NCBI GenBank assembly: GCA_018241525.1
Contig: JAFEDR010000009.1
Location: forward strand, 1,054,001-1,118,000
Source of the DNA: Pseudomonadota bacterium
GTDB taxonomy: Bacteria; Pseudomonadota; Gammaproteobacteria; Steroidobacterales; Steroidobacteraceae
Reading direction: 5' to 3'
Length of the DNA: 64,000 bases
In this document: positions 10,494 to 19,724 of the stretch, piece by piece
Numbering within the stretch: position 1 is the first letter of the stretch
Layout of the letters: each line of letters opens with the position of its first letter
Position numbers and translations under genes: made by a program
Notes under the pieces: generated by a model
Told to the model about the DNA's origin: nothing
Seen by the model: only the letters and a program-made list of their open reading frames with translations
The model's database searches: none

Positions 10494-11605
10494 TGGAGCG
10501 GCTGCGCTCGCGTCCCCGGGCGGACTACGCCCGGCGGGTCGAGTCGCAGGGCCTGTCGTTCCACGGGCGCGACGGCTACTGGACCGAGGATGCGTGCTAC
10601 CGCCTGACGGCCTCGGAGGTGGACGTGCTCGAAGCGGCGACCGCCGAGCTGCACGCGCTCTACGCCGCGGCGCTCGACCGGGCGATCGCCGAGGGCCGGC
10701 TCGGTGAGCTCGGCATCCCGGTCGAGTTCCACGCCGCCGTCGCCGAGTCGTGGCGTCGTCGCGATGCCTCGCTGTACGGGCGCTTCGACCTCGCCTTCGA
10801 CGGCCGAGCGGCGCCCCGGCTGCTCGAGTACAACGCCGACACGCCGACCAGCCTGCTCGAGGCGGCGGTGATCCAGTGGACCTGGCGCGAGGACGTCCAT
10901 CCCGAGGCCGACCAGTTCAACTCGATCCACGAACGCCTGATCGCCGCCTGGGGAGCCGTGCCGGGCGACGGTCCGGTCGCGATCGCCTGCCTCGCGGACC
11001 AGGAAGAAGACTGGGTCTGTGCGGCGTACCTGCTCGACACGCTGGTGCAGTCAGGCCGCGAGGGCGCGCTCGTGGAGATCGCCGAGCTCGCGTGGGAGCC
11101 CGGCCGGCGGGCGTTCCTCGACGAGGCGAACGTGCCGATCGCGCAGCTATTCAAGCTCTACCCCTGGGAATGGCTGATGCGCGAGGAATTCGGGCCGCAC
11201 CTCCTCGAGTGCGTGACCGGCCTCATCGAGCCGATGTACAAGGCGGCGCTCAGCTCGAAGGGCATGCTGCCGCTCCTCTGGGAGTACTTCCCGCGCCACC
11301 CGAACCTGCTGGAGGCCCACCGCCGGCCGGGTACCCTCGCCGACTACGCCCGCAAGCCGGTGCTGTCGCGCGAGGGCCAGAACGTCACGCTGGTGCGCGA
11401 CGGGATCACGCTCGAGGCGGTGGGCGGCGTCTACGGCGACGGTGGCTACGTCTACCAGGCGCTCTGCCCGCTGCCGGACTTCGACGGCGCCCATCCGGTG
11501 ATCGGCTCGTGGCTCGTCGCCGGCGAGCCCGCCGGCATCGGCATCCGTGAATCAGCCGGCCTCATCACCACTGACCAGAGCCGCTTCGTGCCGCACTTCT
11601 TCTGA
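10493..11605 (+). CDS. Glutathionylspermidine synthase-family ATP-grasp ligase (YgiC/YjfC-like)
   Basis: 370 residues, matching the stand-alone C-terminal synthetase domain of Gsp synthase (PF03738 type). Family landmarks include YGRFDLAFDG, LLEYNADTPTSLLEAA, the QFNSIHERL segment, and a C-terminal GGYVYQALCPLPDF...PVIGSWLVAGEPAGIGIRE block ending RFVPHFF. YgiC/YjfC-type proteins are ATP-dependent peptide-type ligases of uncertain substrate and lack the amidase half of GspSA. Translation is coupled to the DUF1190 gene, and a DUF350 membrane protein follows 42 nt later. Confidence 0.88.
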   Translation: MERLRSRPRADYARRVESQGLSFHGRDGYWTEDACYRLTASEVDVLEAATAELHALYAAALDRAIAEGRLGELGIPVEFHAAVAESWRRRDASLYGRFDLAFDGRAAPRLLEYNADTPTSLLEAAVIQWTWREDVHPEADQFNSIHERLIAAWGAVPGDGPVAIACLADQEEDWVCAAYLLDTLVQSGREGALVEIAELAWEPGRRAFLDEANVPIAQLFKLYPWEWLMREEFGPHLLECVTGLIEPMYKAALSSKGMLPLLWEYFPRHPNLLEAHRRPGTLADYARKPVLSREGQNVTLVRDGITLEAVGGVYGDGGYVYQALCPLPDFDGAHPVIGSWLVAGEPAGIGIRESAGLITTDQSRFVPHFF

Positions 11606-11647
11606 CAGACGCCCGACACCGCCGAACCTGCCCCCCAAGGAGCCCCG

Positions 11648-12028
11648 ATGCTTGCCGGCTTTCCCGCCTTCCTGACCTACCTGCTGGTCGCGGTCGCGCT
11701 GCTCGGCGCGTTCGTCTTCATCTATGCGCGCGCGACCCCGTACGACGACTTCACGCTGATCGCGCACGACAACGTCGCCGTCGCGATCACCTTCGCCGGC
11801 GCGGTGCTCGGCTTCACGTTCCCGCTGGTCGCCTCGATCTACTACACGCAGTCGATCCTCGAGATGTGCCTGTGGGCGGGCATCACCTGCCTCGTGCAGC
11901 TCGCGGTCCTCCTGGTGCTGCGGCGCCAGGCGCACCGCATCGAGGAAGGCCACGTCGGCTCGGCGGTCATGGTGGCGACCGTCTCCCTCGCGGTCGGTCT
12001 GCTGAACGCGGCGAGCATCAGCCACTGA
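11648..12028 (+). CDS. DUF350 integral membrane protein (YjfL-like)
   Basis: 126 residues, with a ribosome-binding site (AAGGAG) just upstream. It is almost entirely membrane-embedded with about four helices, and has a conserved-looking DNVAVAITFAGAVLGFTFPLVAS segment. DUF350 is the YjfL family, found beside DUF1190 and YgiC/YjfC-type ligases in E. coli yjf loci. The three genes 10014-12028 therefore form a recognised but functionally uncharacterised cassette. Confidence 0.82.
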   Translation: MLAGFPAFLTYLLVAVALLGAFVFIYARATPYDDFTLIAHDNVAVAITFAGAVLGFTFPLVASIYYTQSILEMCLWAGITCLVQLAVLLVLRRQAHRIEEGHVGSAVMVATVSLAVGLLNAASISH

Positions 12029-12095
12029 GCGGGGCCCGCACCGTGGCAAGATGCTGCCCGGCCCGATCGGCGGCCGGCGTTCGCGGAGGTTGGCG

Positions 12096-12842
12096 ATGAA
12101 GGATCGGGTGGCGCTCGTCACGGGCGCAGGCCGTGGTATTGGCCGCGAGGCCGCGCTGCTGCTCGCGGCAGCCGGCGCGCGCGTGATGGCGGTTGCGCGC
12201 AGCGCCGCCGAGCTCGAGGCCACCGGTCTCCAGTATGTCGCCGCGGACCTCGGGACCGAGGACGGCTGCGCCCGGGCGGTCGCCGAGACCGAGCGCCGCC
12301 TCGGGCCGGTAGACCTGCTGGTCGTCAACCACGGCCTCGGCTCGGCGCACGAGAAGCTCATCTGGGAGCAGGATCCGGCGGTCTGGCGCGAGATGATGCG
12401 GGTGAACCTCGATGGGCCGTTCGAGCTCGCGCGGCTCACGGTCGGCGGCATGTGCCGGCGCGGCTACGGCCGACTGGTGTTCACGAGCTCGACCGCGGGC
12501 GAGAAGGCCGAGCGCAGCGGCAGTGCGTACACGGCCTCGAAGCACGGTGTGATCGGGCTCGCGCGCGCGATCGCCCAGGACGCCGGTGAGTTCGGTGTCA
12601 CCTCGAATGCGGTGCTGCCGGGGTGGGTGCGCACCGAGATGGCCGAGCGCTCGGCACGCACCGAGGCCGAACGGCGCGGCATCCCGGTGGACGAGGTCTG
12701 GCGGGAGCGTGCCTCGCTCTACCCGCGCAAGCGCGTGCTCGAGCCGCGCGAGGTCGCCGAGGTGATCGTGTACCTGTGCAGCGATGCGTCGGCCGGCATC
12801 AACGGCGAGGCCATCACGGTCGCCCTCGGCGGACTCTGGTAG
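12096..12842 (+). CDS. Short-chain dehydrogenase/reductase
   Basis: 248 residues. ATG 12096 is chosen over the upstream in-frame ATG 12051 because GGAGG lies about 7 nt before it and the Rossmann motif (VALVTGAGRGIG) then starts at residue 5. The nucleotide-binding TGxxxGIG, the NHG motif, Ser in FTSSTAG and the catalytic YTASK are all present, as is a C-terminal SSDASAGINGEAITVALGG. A classical NAD(P)-dependent oxidoreductase; the substrate is not predictable. It converges on the amidohydrolase with only 3 nt between stops. Confidence 0.9.
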   Translation: MKDRVALVTGAGRGIGREAALLLAAAGARVMAVARSAAELEATGLQYVAADLGTEDGCARAVAETERRLGPVDLLVVNHGLGSAHEKLIWEQDPAVWREMMRVNLDGPFELARLTVGGMCRRGYGRLVFTSSTAGEKAERSGSAYTASKHGVIGLARAIAQDAGEFGVTSNAVLPGWVRTEMAERSARTEAERRGIPVDEVWRERASLYPRKRVLEPREVAEVIVYLCSDASAGINGEAITVALGGLW

Positions 12843-12845
12843 CGA

Positions 12846-14198
12846 TCACTTCACCCGGGCGCCGTGCTTGATCACCACGTCGACCCGCTGCAGCAGGTCG
12901 ATGAACCGCAGCACGTCGCCCTGCACGGCGATGATGTCGGCGTACTTGCCCTCGCTGACGGAGCCGTAGTCCTTGTCGACCTTCATCTGCACGGCCGGCC
13001 AGTAGGTCGCCGCGCGGATCGCGGTCATCGGGTCGACGCCGAGGTGGTTCACCCAGGTGTCGAGCTCCCGCCAGGTCGAGCCGCTGTGGAAGGCCATGGG
13101 GATGCCGCTGTCGGTGCCGATCAGCATCACGACGCCGGCCTTCTGCAGCTGGTGGAACTTCGTCTCGAGCGTCGGGCGCCGCAGCGGCGTGATCTGGAAG
13201 TAGCCGAGCTGTCCCGGGTGGCGGACCGAATCGAGGATGTCGGCGACGATGTCGGGCGGCACGTCGCGCCGCCAGGCCGGATCGCCGAGCTGCAGCGGGT
13301 TGTCGCGCAGGTACTCGTAGTTGTAGAGCACGCTGATCGTCGGCGTCCAGAACAGCGGCCCGAGGTTGCCGCGCGCGGTACGGTCGGCCAGCAGCGCCTG
13401 GATGTCGTCCGGGTATCCCGGCGAGGTGGCGAGCCCGATGTGCTCGAAGCAGTCGACGTTGTACTTGAGGCCGCGGCGGATCTCGTCCGGCCGGTGCGCG
13501 TGCGCGACCACCGGCAGGTGGTGCGCGTGCGCCTCCTCGACGACCGCCTTGACCTCGTCCTCGGTCATCTGGTCCTGGTCGATCAGCTTGATGATGTCAA
13601 CGCCGGCGCTGGCGAGCTTCTTGACCTTGGCGCGCGCGTCGGCCGCGCCGCTGACCCCCCAGCGGAAGACCTCGGTTCCCGGGTACGGCGCGTGCTGGAT
13701 GAAGGGGCCCGAGACGTACAGCGTCGGACCGGGAATCTCGCCGCGGTTGATGCGGTCGCGGACCGACAGCACCGCCTCGAGCGGGGCGCCGAGGTCGCGC
13801 GCGCTGGTGACGCCGGCGAGCAGCAGCTGGTGCGCGGCCGCCGGCATGATTTCCTTGGCGAGCCGCGGATTGCTGCCGTAGGTCTCGTCCCAGTGCGTGT
13901 AGTTGCTGTGGCCGAGGAGGTAGGTGTGCACGTGTGCATCCCAGAGCCCCGGCAGCACGGACATGCCCGCGGTCGAGATCACCTGGGCACCGGGCGGCAC
14001 GGGCAGGGAGTCGACGGTGCCGACCGCCTTGATGCGCTCGCCCTCGACGAGGATCACGCTCCGGTCGATCGGCGGACCGCCGAAGCCGTCGATCAGGCGA
14101 CCGCCGACGAGTGCCACCACGCCTGCGGCGGTGGCCTGCGCCAGCGGCAACACGAGGAGTGCGAGCGTCGCGAGCAGAAACTTTCGCGGGTGCTTCAT
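12846..14198 (-). CDS. Exported metal-dependent amidohydrolase
   Basis: 450 residues from the ATG at 14198, which gives a signal peptide (MKHPRKFLLATLALLVLPLAQATA). Amidohydrolase-superfamily metal ligands are visible: DAHVHT (HxH) near residue 90, the DIIKLI segment, VVAHAHRPDEI, CFEHIGL and the late GTDSGIP Asp. The N-terminal VALVGGRLIDGFGGPPIDRSVILVEGERI beta-sandwich is typical of imidazolonepropionase/prolidase-like exported members. It probably hydrolyses a peptide or cyclic amide in the periplasm. A good sigma-70 promoter lies directly upstream. Confidence 0.88.
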   Translation of the reverse strand: MKHPRKFLLATLALLVLPLAQATAAGVVALVGGRLIDGFGGPPIDRSVILVEGERIKAVGTVDSLPVPPGAQVISTAGMSVLPGLWDAHVHTYLLGHSNYTHWDETYGSNPRLAKEIMPAAAHQLLLAGVTSARDLGAPLEAVLSVRDRINRGEIPGPTLYVSGPFIQHAPYPGTEVFRWGVSGAADARAKVKKLASAGVDIIKLIDQDQMTEDEVKAVVEEAHAHHLPVVAHAHRPDEIRRGLKYNVDCFEHIGLATSPGYPDDIQALLADRTARGNLGPLFWTPTISVLYNYEYLRDNPLQLGDPAWRRDVPPDIVADILDSVRHPGQLGYFQITPLRRPTLETKFHQLQKAGVVMLIGTDSGIPMAFHSGSTWRELDTWVNHLGVDPMTAIRAATYWPAVQMKVDKDYGSVSEGKYADIIAVQGDVLRFIDLLQRVDVVIKHGARVK

Positions 14199-14226
14199 GA
14201 AGGGGTGCCCGGTGTGAAGTGCACGT

Positions 14227-14256
14227 CTTATAGTCCAGCCGCGCGCGCCTTGTCCA
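14227..14256 (-). promoter_or_regulatory. Sigma-70-type promoter of the amidohydrolase gene
   Basis: On the minus strand, TGGACA (14256-14251) and TATAAG (14232-14227) are separated by 18 nt, and the start codon is about 29 nt downstream of the -10. This is one of few AT-rich spots in the neighbourhood. Confidence 0.55.
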
Positions 14257-14398
14257 CGCGCGGGCACCTGCCGCGCGAACCTCGCGCGCCGGCTTAAGAG
14301 GCTGCCGCATTGCACCAGCCTCCGGTTCGCCGTGACACACACCGCGAGGGGAAGTTGCGGTAGCCTCCCGTGCCCACCCCTCAGAGGAGCGATCCCCC

Positions 14399-14977
14399 GT
14401 GCTCACCCGCGCTCTCGTCCCGATGCTTGCCCTCGCCTGCTCGCTCCCCGCCGTCGCGGCACTGCCGCCCGGCGCCGCCGCGCCCGACTTCACGGCGCCA
14501 GCCTCCCTCGCCGGCAAGCCGTTCACGTTCTCGCTGCAGGCCGCGCTCAAGAAGGGGCCGGTGGTCGTGTACTTCTACCCGTCCGCCTTCACGAGCGGCT
14601 GCAACGCGCAGGCGCATGCCTTCGCGGTCAACCAGGACAAGTTCACGGCCGCGGGAGCGACGATCATCGGCGTCTCGCTCGACAGCCTGGCGCGCCTCAA
14701 CGAGTTTTCGGCGGATCCCGAGTACTGCGGCGGCAAGATCCCGGTCGCCTCGGACGAGTCGGGTGCGATCGCGAAGTCCTACGAGCTCAAGGTCGCGGCC
14801 GCGCAGCCGGGCTACAAGGACACGCGCGGCGCGGAAATCACCCATGGCTACGCGGAGCGCACGACCTTCGTCGTCGGCCGCGACGGCAAGGTGGCGGCGA
14901 CCGTCGGCGGTGTCTCGCCGACCAAGAACGTCGAAGCGGCGCTCGCCGAGGCCGAGAAGCTCAGCGCGCGGAAGTAG
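14399..14977 (+). CDS. Periplasmic peroxiredoxin (AhpC/TSA, BCP-like)
   Basis: 192 residues from GTG 14399. A signal peptide (MLTRALVPMLALACSLPAVA) precedes a thioredoxin-fold peroxiredoxin. The peroxidatic cysteine is probably Cys68 in FYPSAFTSGCNAQA, where BCP/PrxQ enzymes have TxGCT. Cys110 (DPEYCGG) may be the resolving cysteine, and Arg in HGYAERTTFVV fits the active-site Arg. It would reduce peroxides in the periplasm. GAGGAG lies upstream of the start. It diverges from the amidohydrolase. Confidence 0.88.
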   Translation: MLTRALVPMLALACSLPAVAALPPGAAAPDFTAPASLAGKPFTFSLQAALKKGPVVVYFYPSAFTSGCNAQAHAFAVNQDKFTAAGATIIGVSLDSLARLNEFSADPEYCGGKIPVASDESGAIAKSYELKVAAAQPGYKDTRGAEITHGYAERTTFVVGRDGKVAATVGGVSPTKNVEAALAEAEKLSARK

Positions 14978-15025
14978 CCAGGCGCCGGCGCGCGGCCGGT
15001 TCCCCCGGCCGGGTGCCCGGCGGCA

Positions 15026-15730
15026 TCAGACCCCCATCCGGGCGCGGAACAGTCGCGCCTGGCGCCGCGACATCTCGATCTCGGCTGGATGGTCCCGGAG
15101 GCGCACCAGCAGGCCGCCGTGGATGCCGGGATCGACGCGCTCGATGAAATCGAGGTTGACGATCTCGGCACGATTGGCGCGGAAGAACTGGCGCGGATCG
15201 AGCCGGCGCTCGAGGGCGCCGAGCCCGCGGGTCACGAGCGGGCTGGCTGCGCCCCACGAGAGCCGCACGTGGTTGTCCTCGGCGCTCAGCAGCCGCACTT
15301 CCCGCAGCGGCACGAACCAGCAGCGCGGCCCGTCCTGGACGAACAGCCGGTCGAGCACCTCGCGTCGCGGCGGGAACGCGGCGAGCGCCTGGCGCGCGCG
15401 TTCGAGCGCCGCGGCCAGGCGCTCGGGCTCGACCGGCTTCAGCAGGTAGTCGAGCGCGTCGACCTCGAAGGCGCGAACTGCGTGCTGGTCGTAGGCGGTC
15501 GTGAAGATCACCTGCGGCACCTGCTCGAGGCGCGGCAGCAGGTCGAAGCCGCTGCCACCCGGCATGTGGATGTCGAGGAACAGGAGGTCGGGCATCGACG
15601 ACTCGACGACCGCGGCTGCCTCGACGATGTGGGCGGCCTCGCCGACCACCTCGAGCCACGGATGGTCCCGCAGCAGCCGGCGCAGCTCGCGGCGCGCGAG
15701 CGCCTCGTCATCGACGATGACGGCCCTCAC
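15026..15730 (-). CDS. LytTR-family response regulator
   Basis: 234 residues: receiver with Asp53 (FLDIHMPGG), followed by a LytTR DNA-binding domain (about 125-230, with the LLSAEDNHVRL and FFRANRAEIVNLDFI motifs). LytTR regulators bind paired direct repeats. Its start overlaps the stop of the LytS-type kinase gene by 4 nt. The kinase gene is interrupted by an in-frame stop, so the regulator may receive little phosphoryl input. Confidence 0.92.
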   Translation of the reverse strand: MRAVIVDDEALARRELRRLLRDHPWLEVVGEAAHIVEAAAVVESSMPDLLFLDIHMPGGSGFDLLPRLEQVPQVIFTTAYDQHAVRAFEVDALDYLLKPVEPERLAAALERARQALAAFPPRREVLDRLFVQDGPRCWFVPLREVRLLSAEDNHVRLSWGAASPLVTRGLGALERRLDPRQFFRANRAEIVNLDFIERVDPGIHGGLLVRLRDHPAEIEMSRRQARLFRARMGV

Positions 15731-16875
15731 GGCGGCAGCGGCAGCGACGCCCGCGCGAGCGCCCGGCCCGGGTCCGCGAGGTCGAGGGTCAGCGAAGCGC
15801 CCGGGCCGAACAGCAGCTCGAGGCGCGTGCGCGCATTCTCGATCCCGACGCTCTCGTGCGTCGCGGCGCGCGCGACCGTCGGCCTCGGGTTCTCGACCTC
15901 GAGCAGCAGCGCGCCGTTCTCGCGCACGGCCCGGATCCGCAGCGTCCCGCCGCCGGGCAGTTCGGCGATGCCGTGCTTGACTGCGTTCTCGACGAGCAGC
16001 TGCAGCAGCATGACGGGCACCGGCAGGTCGCCCAGGCCGGGTTCGATGCGCCGCTCGACGGTCAGGCGATCGTCGAGGCGCAGTGCCTCAAGGCCCAGGT
16101 AGTCCTCGGTGATCGCGAGCTCCTGGTCGAAGGTCACGAGATCGTGCTGCCCGGAGCTGAGCGCGTAGCGCAGGATGCGCGCCAGCTGCGTCACCGCGCC
16201 CTGCGCACGGACCGGCTCTTCGGCGATCAGCGCGCGCACCGCGTTCAGCGCGTTGAACAGGAAGTGCGGATTCAGCTGGGACTTCAGGAAGCGCAGCTCG
16301 GCGGCCTGCAGCGCGCGGGCGAGCTCGAGCGTGCGGGCCTCGGCGAGCTGGCGCGCACGGACCGCGAGCACGGCGAGGTAGAGCGTGCACCAGGCCAGGT
16401 AGACGCTCGCCCAATTCGCGGCGATCACCAGCGCGCGGAGGACGGCGCCGAACGCGGGCAGCCCGAGCGTCGAGAGTTCAACGCGCCAGGGCGCGAGGCC
16501 GAGGCCCAGGTGCAGCGCGCCGGTGACGACGCCAAGCAGCACGCTCGCTCCGAGCGCCCGCAGGATCCGCGCCCCGAGCCCCCGCTGCTACCAGTCGTGG
16601 CGCCGGATGTACGAGCGCAGGCCGTGGCTGAGCGCCAGTCCGAGGAGCGCGAGCGCGCCCTCCTCCAGGCCCGCCGTTCGCCACGGAACCGCATCGACCG
16701 TGGCCGCGCCGAGCGCGTTGGCGAAGCCATAAAGCCCCCAGCCGCCGAACTGGCAGAGCCAGTAGGCCGCCGCGTGCCTCCGGGCGGCGCGAGCGCCGCC
16801 GGCCGTCGCCGTCGGGAGCGCGGCGATGCGCGTGCCGCGGCGGGCAGAGACCGGCGCTTCCGGGACGAGTGACAC
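15727..16875 (-). pseudogene. LytS-like (His_kinase family) sensor kinase interrupted by an amber codon
   Basis: From GTG 16875 the frame reads 95 residues (about two membrane helices, ending YIRRHDW), then TAG at 16590-16588. The same frame then continues with QRGLGARILRA and two further helices, and on to the kinase core NPHFLFNALN (His-box), NAVKHG N-box and a C-terminal ATPase lobe ending at 15727. Without the stop the product would be about 382 residues with the four-helix layout usual for this family. Translation might restart at GTG 16542, giving a 271-residue, two-helix kinase with an intact catalytic core. It lies 3 nt after the serine hydrolase gene and overlaps the LytTR regulator by 4 nt. 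Point mutation, suppression and sequencing error are all possible. Confidence 0.8.
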
Positions 16876-16878
16876 GGG

Positions 16879-18855
16879 CTAGTAGTTGAGGTTGAAGCTG
16901 ATCAGCTGACCGATCAGGCCAATCCAGACGATCCCGCCGAGCGCGGCCGCGACCATCGCGGCGCGGATCCAGGCGAAGGCGCCGCGGCGCAGCGTGGCGA
17001 GCCGCCACAGGCTGACGACGCCGACGACATTCGCGACCACGACCAGGACACCGGCGACCTGCAGCGCCCGCACGACCGGGTCGAGGCTCGACGAGTAGAA
17101 CTCGAGCGCGAGATGCGCGACGGGCAGCAGCATCAGGGTCCAGGCAAGTGCGTAGGCCAGGTTCCCGAGCACGATCAGCCGCACGCGCCGCTCGAGTGAC
17201 CGCGCACGCGGCTCTTCGGGCGCCACCCGATAGCGGCGCCGGAGCAGCGCCGAGACCGGCCAGAGCCCGGCGACGGAGACCAGCACCAGCAGCGTGCCGC
17301 CGAGCACCGCGAGGTTGAGGCCGGCGCGGCGATGCCATGGCACGGCCTGAAGCACCGAGGACGGGTCCTCGCTGTCGATGATGGTCCTGACGCCTTCGAC
17401 CGTGCGCAGGGCGAGGCGCCGGGTGCCGTCGACCTGCTGCCACAGATCCGGTGCGATCTCCCGGAACGTCGCGGGGCCCGGCTCAAGCTCGCGTGGCGCG
17501 CCAAGGGTGCCGTCGGCGTTCGCGGTGAGGGTGGTCTGCTGCAGCAGGTAGAAGATGGCGAGCAGCCCGTGCTCGATGCGCCGCGAGGACTCGTACGGAC
17601 CGGCGATCCGCGTGGCATCGGCGACCGCCGAGTCGAGCGCCCGGGGCGCGTCGCGGCCGGCAGGTGATGGAAAATAGCGATCCATGAAGCCGTCGAGCAC
17701 GGCCTTGCGCAGCCCGTAGACCGCATCGTCGCGGCCGCGGCCGTTGAACGTGTAGGTGATGCCGATCCCCTCGGCCGGCAGCAGATCGAACTCGGTGTGG
17801 AAAGCGATCGTATCGCCGCCATGGCCGATCAGCGTCCGGCCATTGCGCGTCTCGTGGAAGAATCCGTGCGCCATCGTCGAGAACCCGGGCGGCGCCGGCA
17901 CCGATGGCTCGTGCATCAGCCGGGCGGTGTCCCGGTCGAGGATCCGCGCGCCCGCGAACTCGCCATCGGCGAGGTGCGCCCGCAGGAAGCGCGTCAGATC
18001 GGAGACCGTCGTCGCGAGGCTGCCGGCGGGGCGCGTCGCGATGTACTCGATCGGCTGCGGCGGGTCGGTCGGGGTCCGGTAACCGCGTGCCAGCGCCGAC
18101 TCGATCGCGGCCGGGAACGGCTGCTCGAAGCTCGAGTGCTGCATGCCGAGCGGGCCGAAGATATGCCTGGCCACGTACTCCTCGAAGCGCTCGCCCGAGA
18201 CGCGCTCGACGATGTAGCCGGCGAGGCCCGCGCCGTAGTTCGAGTAGGCGGGTACCGTCCCGGGTGCGAAGATCTGGGGTCGTGGGTGCTGCTTGAGGCT
18301 GGATTCGTTCGAGGGCAGCCTCGTCGCGTCGACGATCAGCACGTCCTTGAGCCCCTCTTCGAAGCCCGCCCGATGGTTCATCAGGTCGAGCATCGTGACC
18401 GGTCGGCCGAAGCGGTCCGGCAGGCGGAAGTCGAGGTAGTCGTTGACGTCGCGATGCAGGTCGATCTTGCCGGCGGCGACGAGCTGCATCACCGCGGTCC
18501 AGGTGAACAGCTTGGACGTGGAGCCCGCGCGGATCACCGTGCGCTCGGCGTCCATCGGCGTGTGCGCCGCGACGTCGGCATAGCCGTAGCCGCGCTCGAG
18601 CACTACCTGGCCGTCCTTGACGACGGCGATCACGACACCGGCGATGTCGCCGGCCTGCAGTGCGAACGGCAGCAGGCCGTCGAGCCAGGCCCCGAGGTCG
18701 GCGGACTCGAGCGGATGTCCGCCGCTCGCGCTGTCCGCGGGTGCCGGCGGGAGGGTCGGTGTCTGCGGTTCCGGACGGACTCCCCTTGGTGCCGCCGTCG
18801 CCGCGAGAGCCGCGAGCAGCAGGAGCGGAGCCATCGTCAATTGCGTGCGTCGCAT
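16879..18855 (-). CDS. Serine hydrolase of the beta-lactamase/penicillin-binding-protein family with C-terminal membrane helices
   Basis: 658 residues from ATG 18855, which gives a signal peptide (RRTQLTMAPLLLLAALAATA). The class C beta-lactamase/esterase fold spans roughly residues 55-400 with the SxxK motif (GSTSK), YSN and HGGD. A lipocalin-like linker and about four C-terminal membrane helices follow. Such proteins act on D-Ala-D-Ala-type peptides or esters, often modifying cell wall. It is the first gene of an operon with the interrupted LytS kinase and LytTR regulator, which suggests an envelope-related regulon; that is inference. Confidence 0.88.
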   Translation of the reverse strand: MRRTQLTMAPLLLLAALAATAAPRGVRPEPQTPTLPPAPADSASGGHPLESADLGAWLDGLLPFALQAGDIAGVVIAVVKDGQVVLERGYGYADVAAHTPMDAERTVIRAGSTSKLFTWTAVMQLVAAGKIDLHRDVNDYLDFRLPDRFGRPVTMLDLMNHRAGFEEGLKDVLIVDATRLPSNESSLKQHPRPQIFAPGTVPAYSNYGAGLAGYIVERVSGERFEEYVARHIFGPLGMQHSSFEQPFPAAIESALARGYRTPTDPPQPIEYIATRPAGSLATTVSDLTRFLRAHLADGEFAGARILDRDTARLMHEPSVPAPPGFSTMAHGFFHETRNGRTLIGHGGDTIAFHTEFDLLPAEGIGITYTFNGRGRDDAVYGLRKAVLDGFMDRYFPSPAGRDAPRALDSAVADATRIAGPYESSRRIEHGLLAIFYLLQQTTLTANADGTLGAPRELEPGPATFREIAPDLWQQVDGTRRLALRTVEGVRTIIDSEDPSSVLQAVPWHRRAGLNLAVLGGTLLVLVSVAGLWPVSALLRRRYRVAPEEPRARSLERRVRLIVLGNLAYALAWTLMLLPVAHLALEFYSSSLDPVVRALQVAGVLVVVANVVGVVSLWRLATLRRGAFAWIRAAMVAAALGGIVWIGLIGQLISFNLNY

Positions 18856-19114
18856 GCAGGTTCCCTGAAGCAGCAGGCCGGCGCCGCCGTTATGGCCCGG
18901 CCTCCGGGAGTGCGGCCGCGCGGCTGGCCGGACCGGCATCCTGCTCCAGGTGGACGGTTCCGTCGCGCGATTTCGGGCCAACGGTCGTCACGCGGCGGCG
19001 AGCGGCCACCGGCCCGCCCGGACGGTCCGCGGTCGCGCCGGATCGCAGCCGGGAGTGCCGCCGGGGGCGCAGGCAGGAACTATGATAGCCCTCCCCCGCG
19101 CACGAGGTCCGCGC

Positions 19115-19510
19115 ATGAAGAAGTCCGAGGCCAAGGACGCCGTTCCGCCCGCGAAGCAGATCGACGCCCGCATCCGGGAGCTGGGCGGGTGGCGCGGTGA
19201 GACCCTGAGCCGCGTCCGCGCGCTGATCCGCGCCGCGGATCCCGCGATCGTCGAGGAATGGAAGTGGGACGTGCCGGTCTGGTCCTGCGAGGGCATCCTC
19301 TGCACGGGCGAGGCCTACAAGAGCGCCGTCAAGCTGACCTTCGCCAAAGGCGCCGCCGTCGCGGATCCGGCGCGGCTCTTCAACTCGAGCCTGGACGGGA
19401 ATACCCGGCGGGCGATCGATATCCGCGAGGGCGAGACGATCGACGGCAAGGCGCTGCAGGCGCTGATCCGCGCGGCGGTCAAGCTCAACCGCGCAAAGCG
19501 GAAGACCTAG
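19115..19510 (+). CDS. DUF1801 (YdhG/AraC-like fold) protein
   Basis: 131 residues from ATG 19115. An in-frame ATG at 19082 would add 11 residues and is not supported by homologue length. Features of the family include RIRELGGWRGETLSRVRALIRAADPAIVEEWKW near the N-terminus, the aromatic VPVWSCEGILCTGEAYKSAVKLTF core, and the LFNSSLDGNTRRAIDI segment. No biochemical role is known. It diverges from the serine hydrolase operon. Confidence 0.8.
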   Translation: MKKSEAKDAVPPAKQIDARIRELGGWRGETLSRVRALIRAADPAIVEEWKWDVPVWSCEGILCTGEAYKSAVKLTFAKGAAVADPARLFNSSLDGNTRRAIDIREGETIDGKALQALIRAAVKLNRAKRKT

Positions 19511-19724
19511 CGCGCAGAGTGCGCGAGCAGCGGAAAGTTCCCGCCACGGCGCGCGCGGTCGCCGTGGATGAGCCGGATTCTGTCGCCTCAGCGCACATTC
19601 ACCGTCCGTTCAGGTCGCGCCCGTCATCGTGGATTCCGACCGCTGTCGTCAACCGGCGACGGCCGTCGCGCGCTAAGCGCGGCGCGAGGCGCCTCGAAGG
19701 CGCCGCGGAACCACGGAGGCAGGC

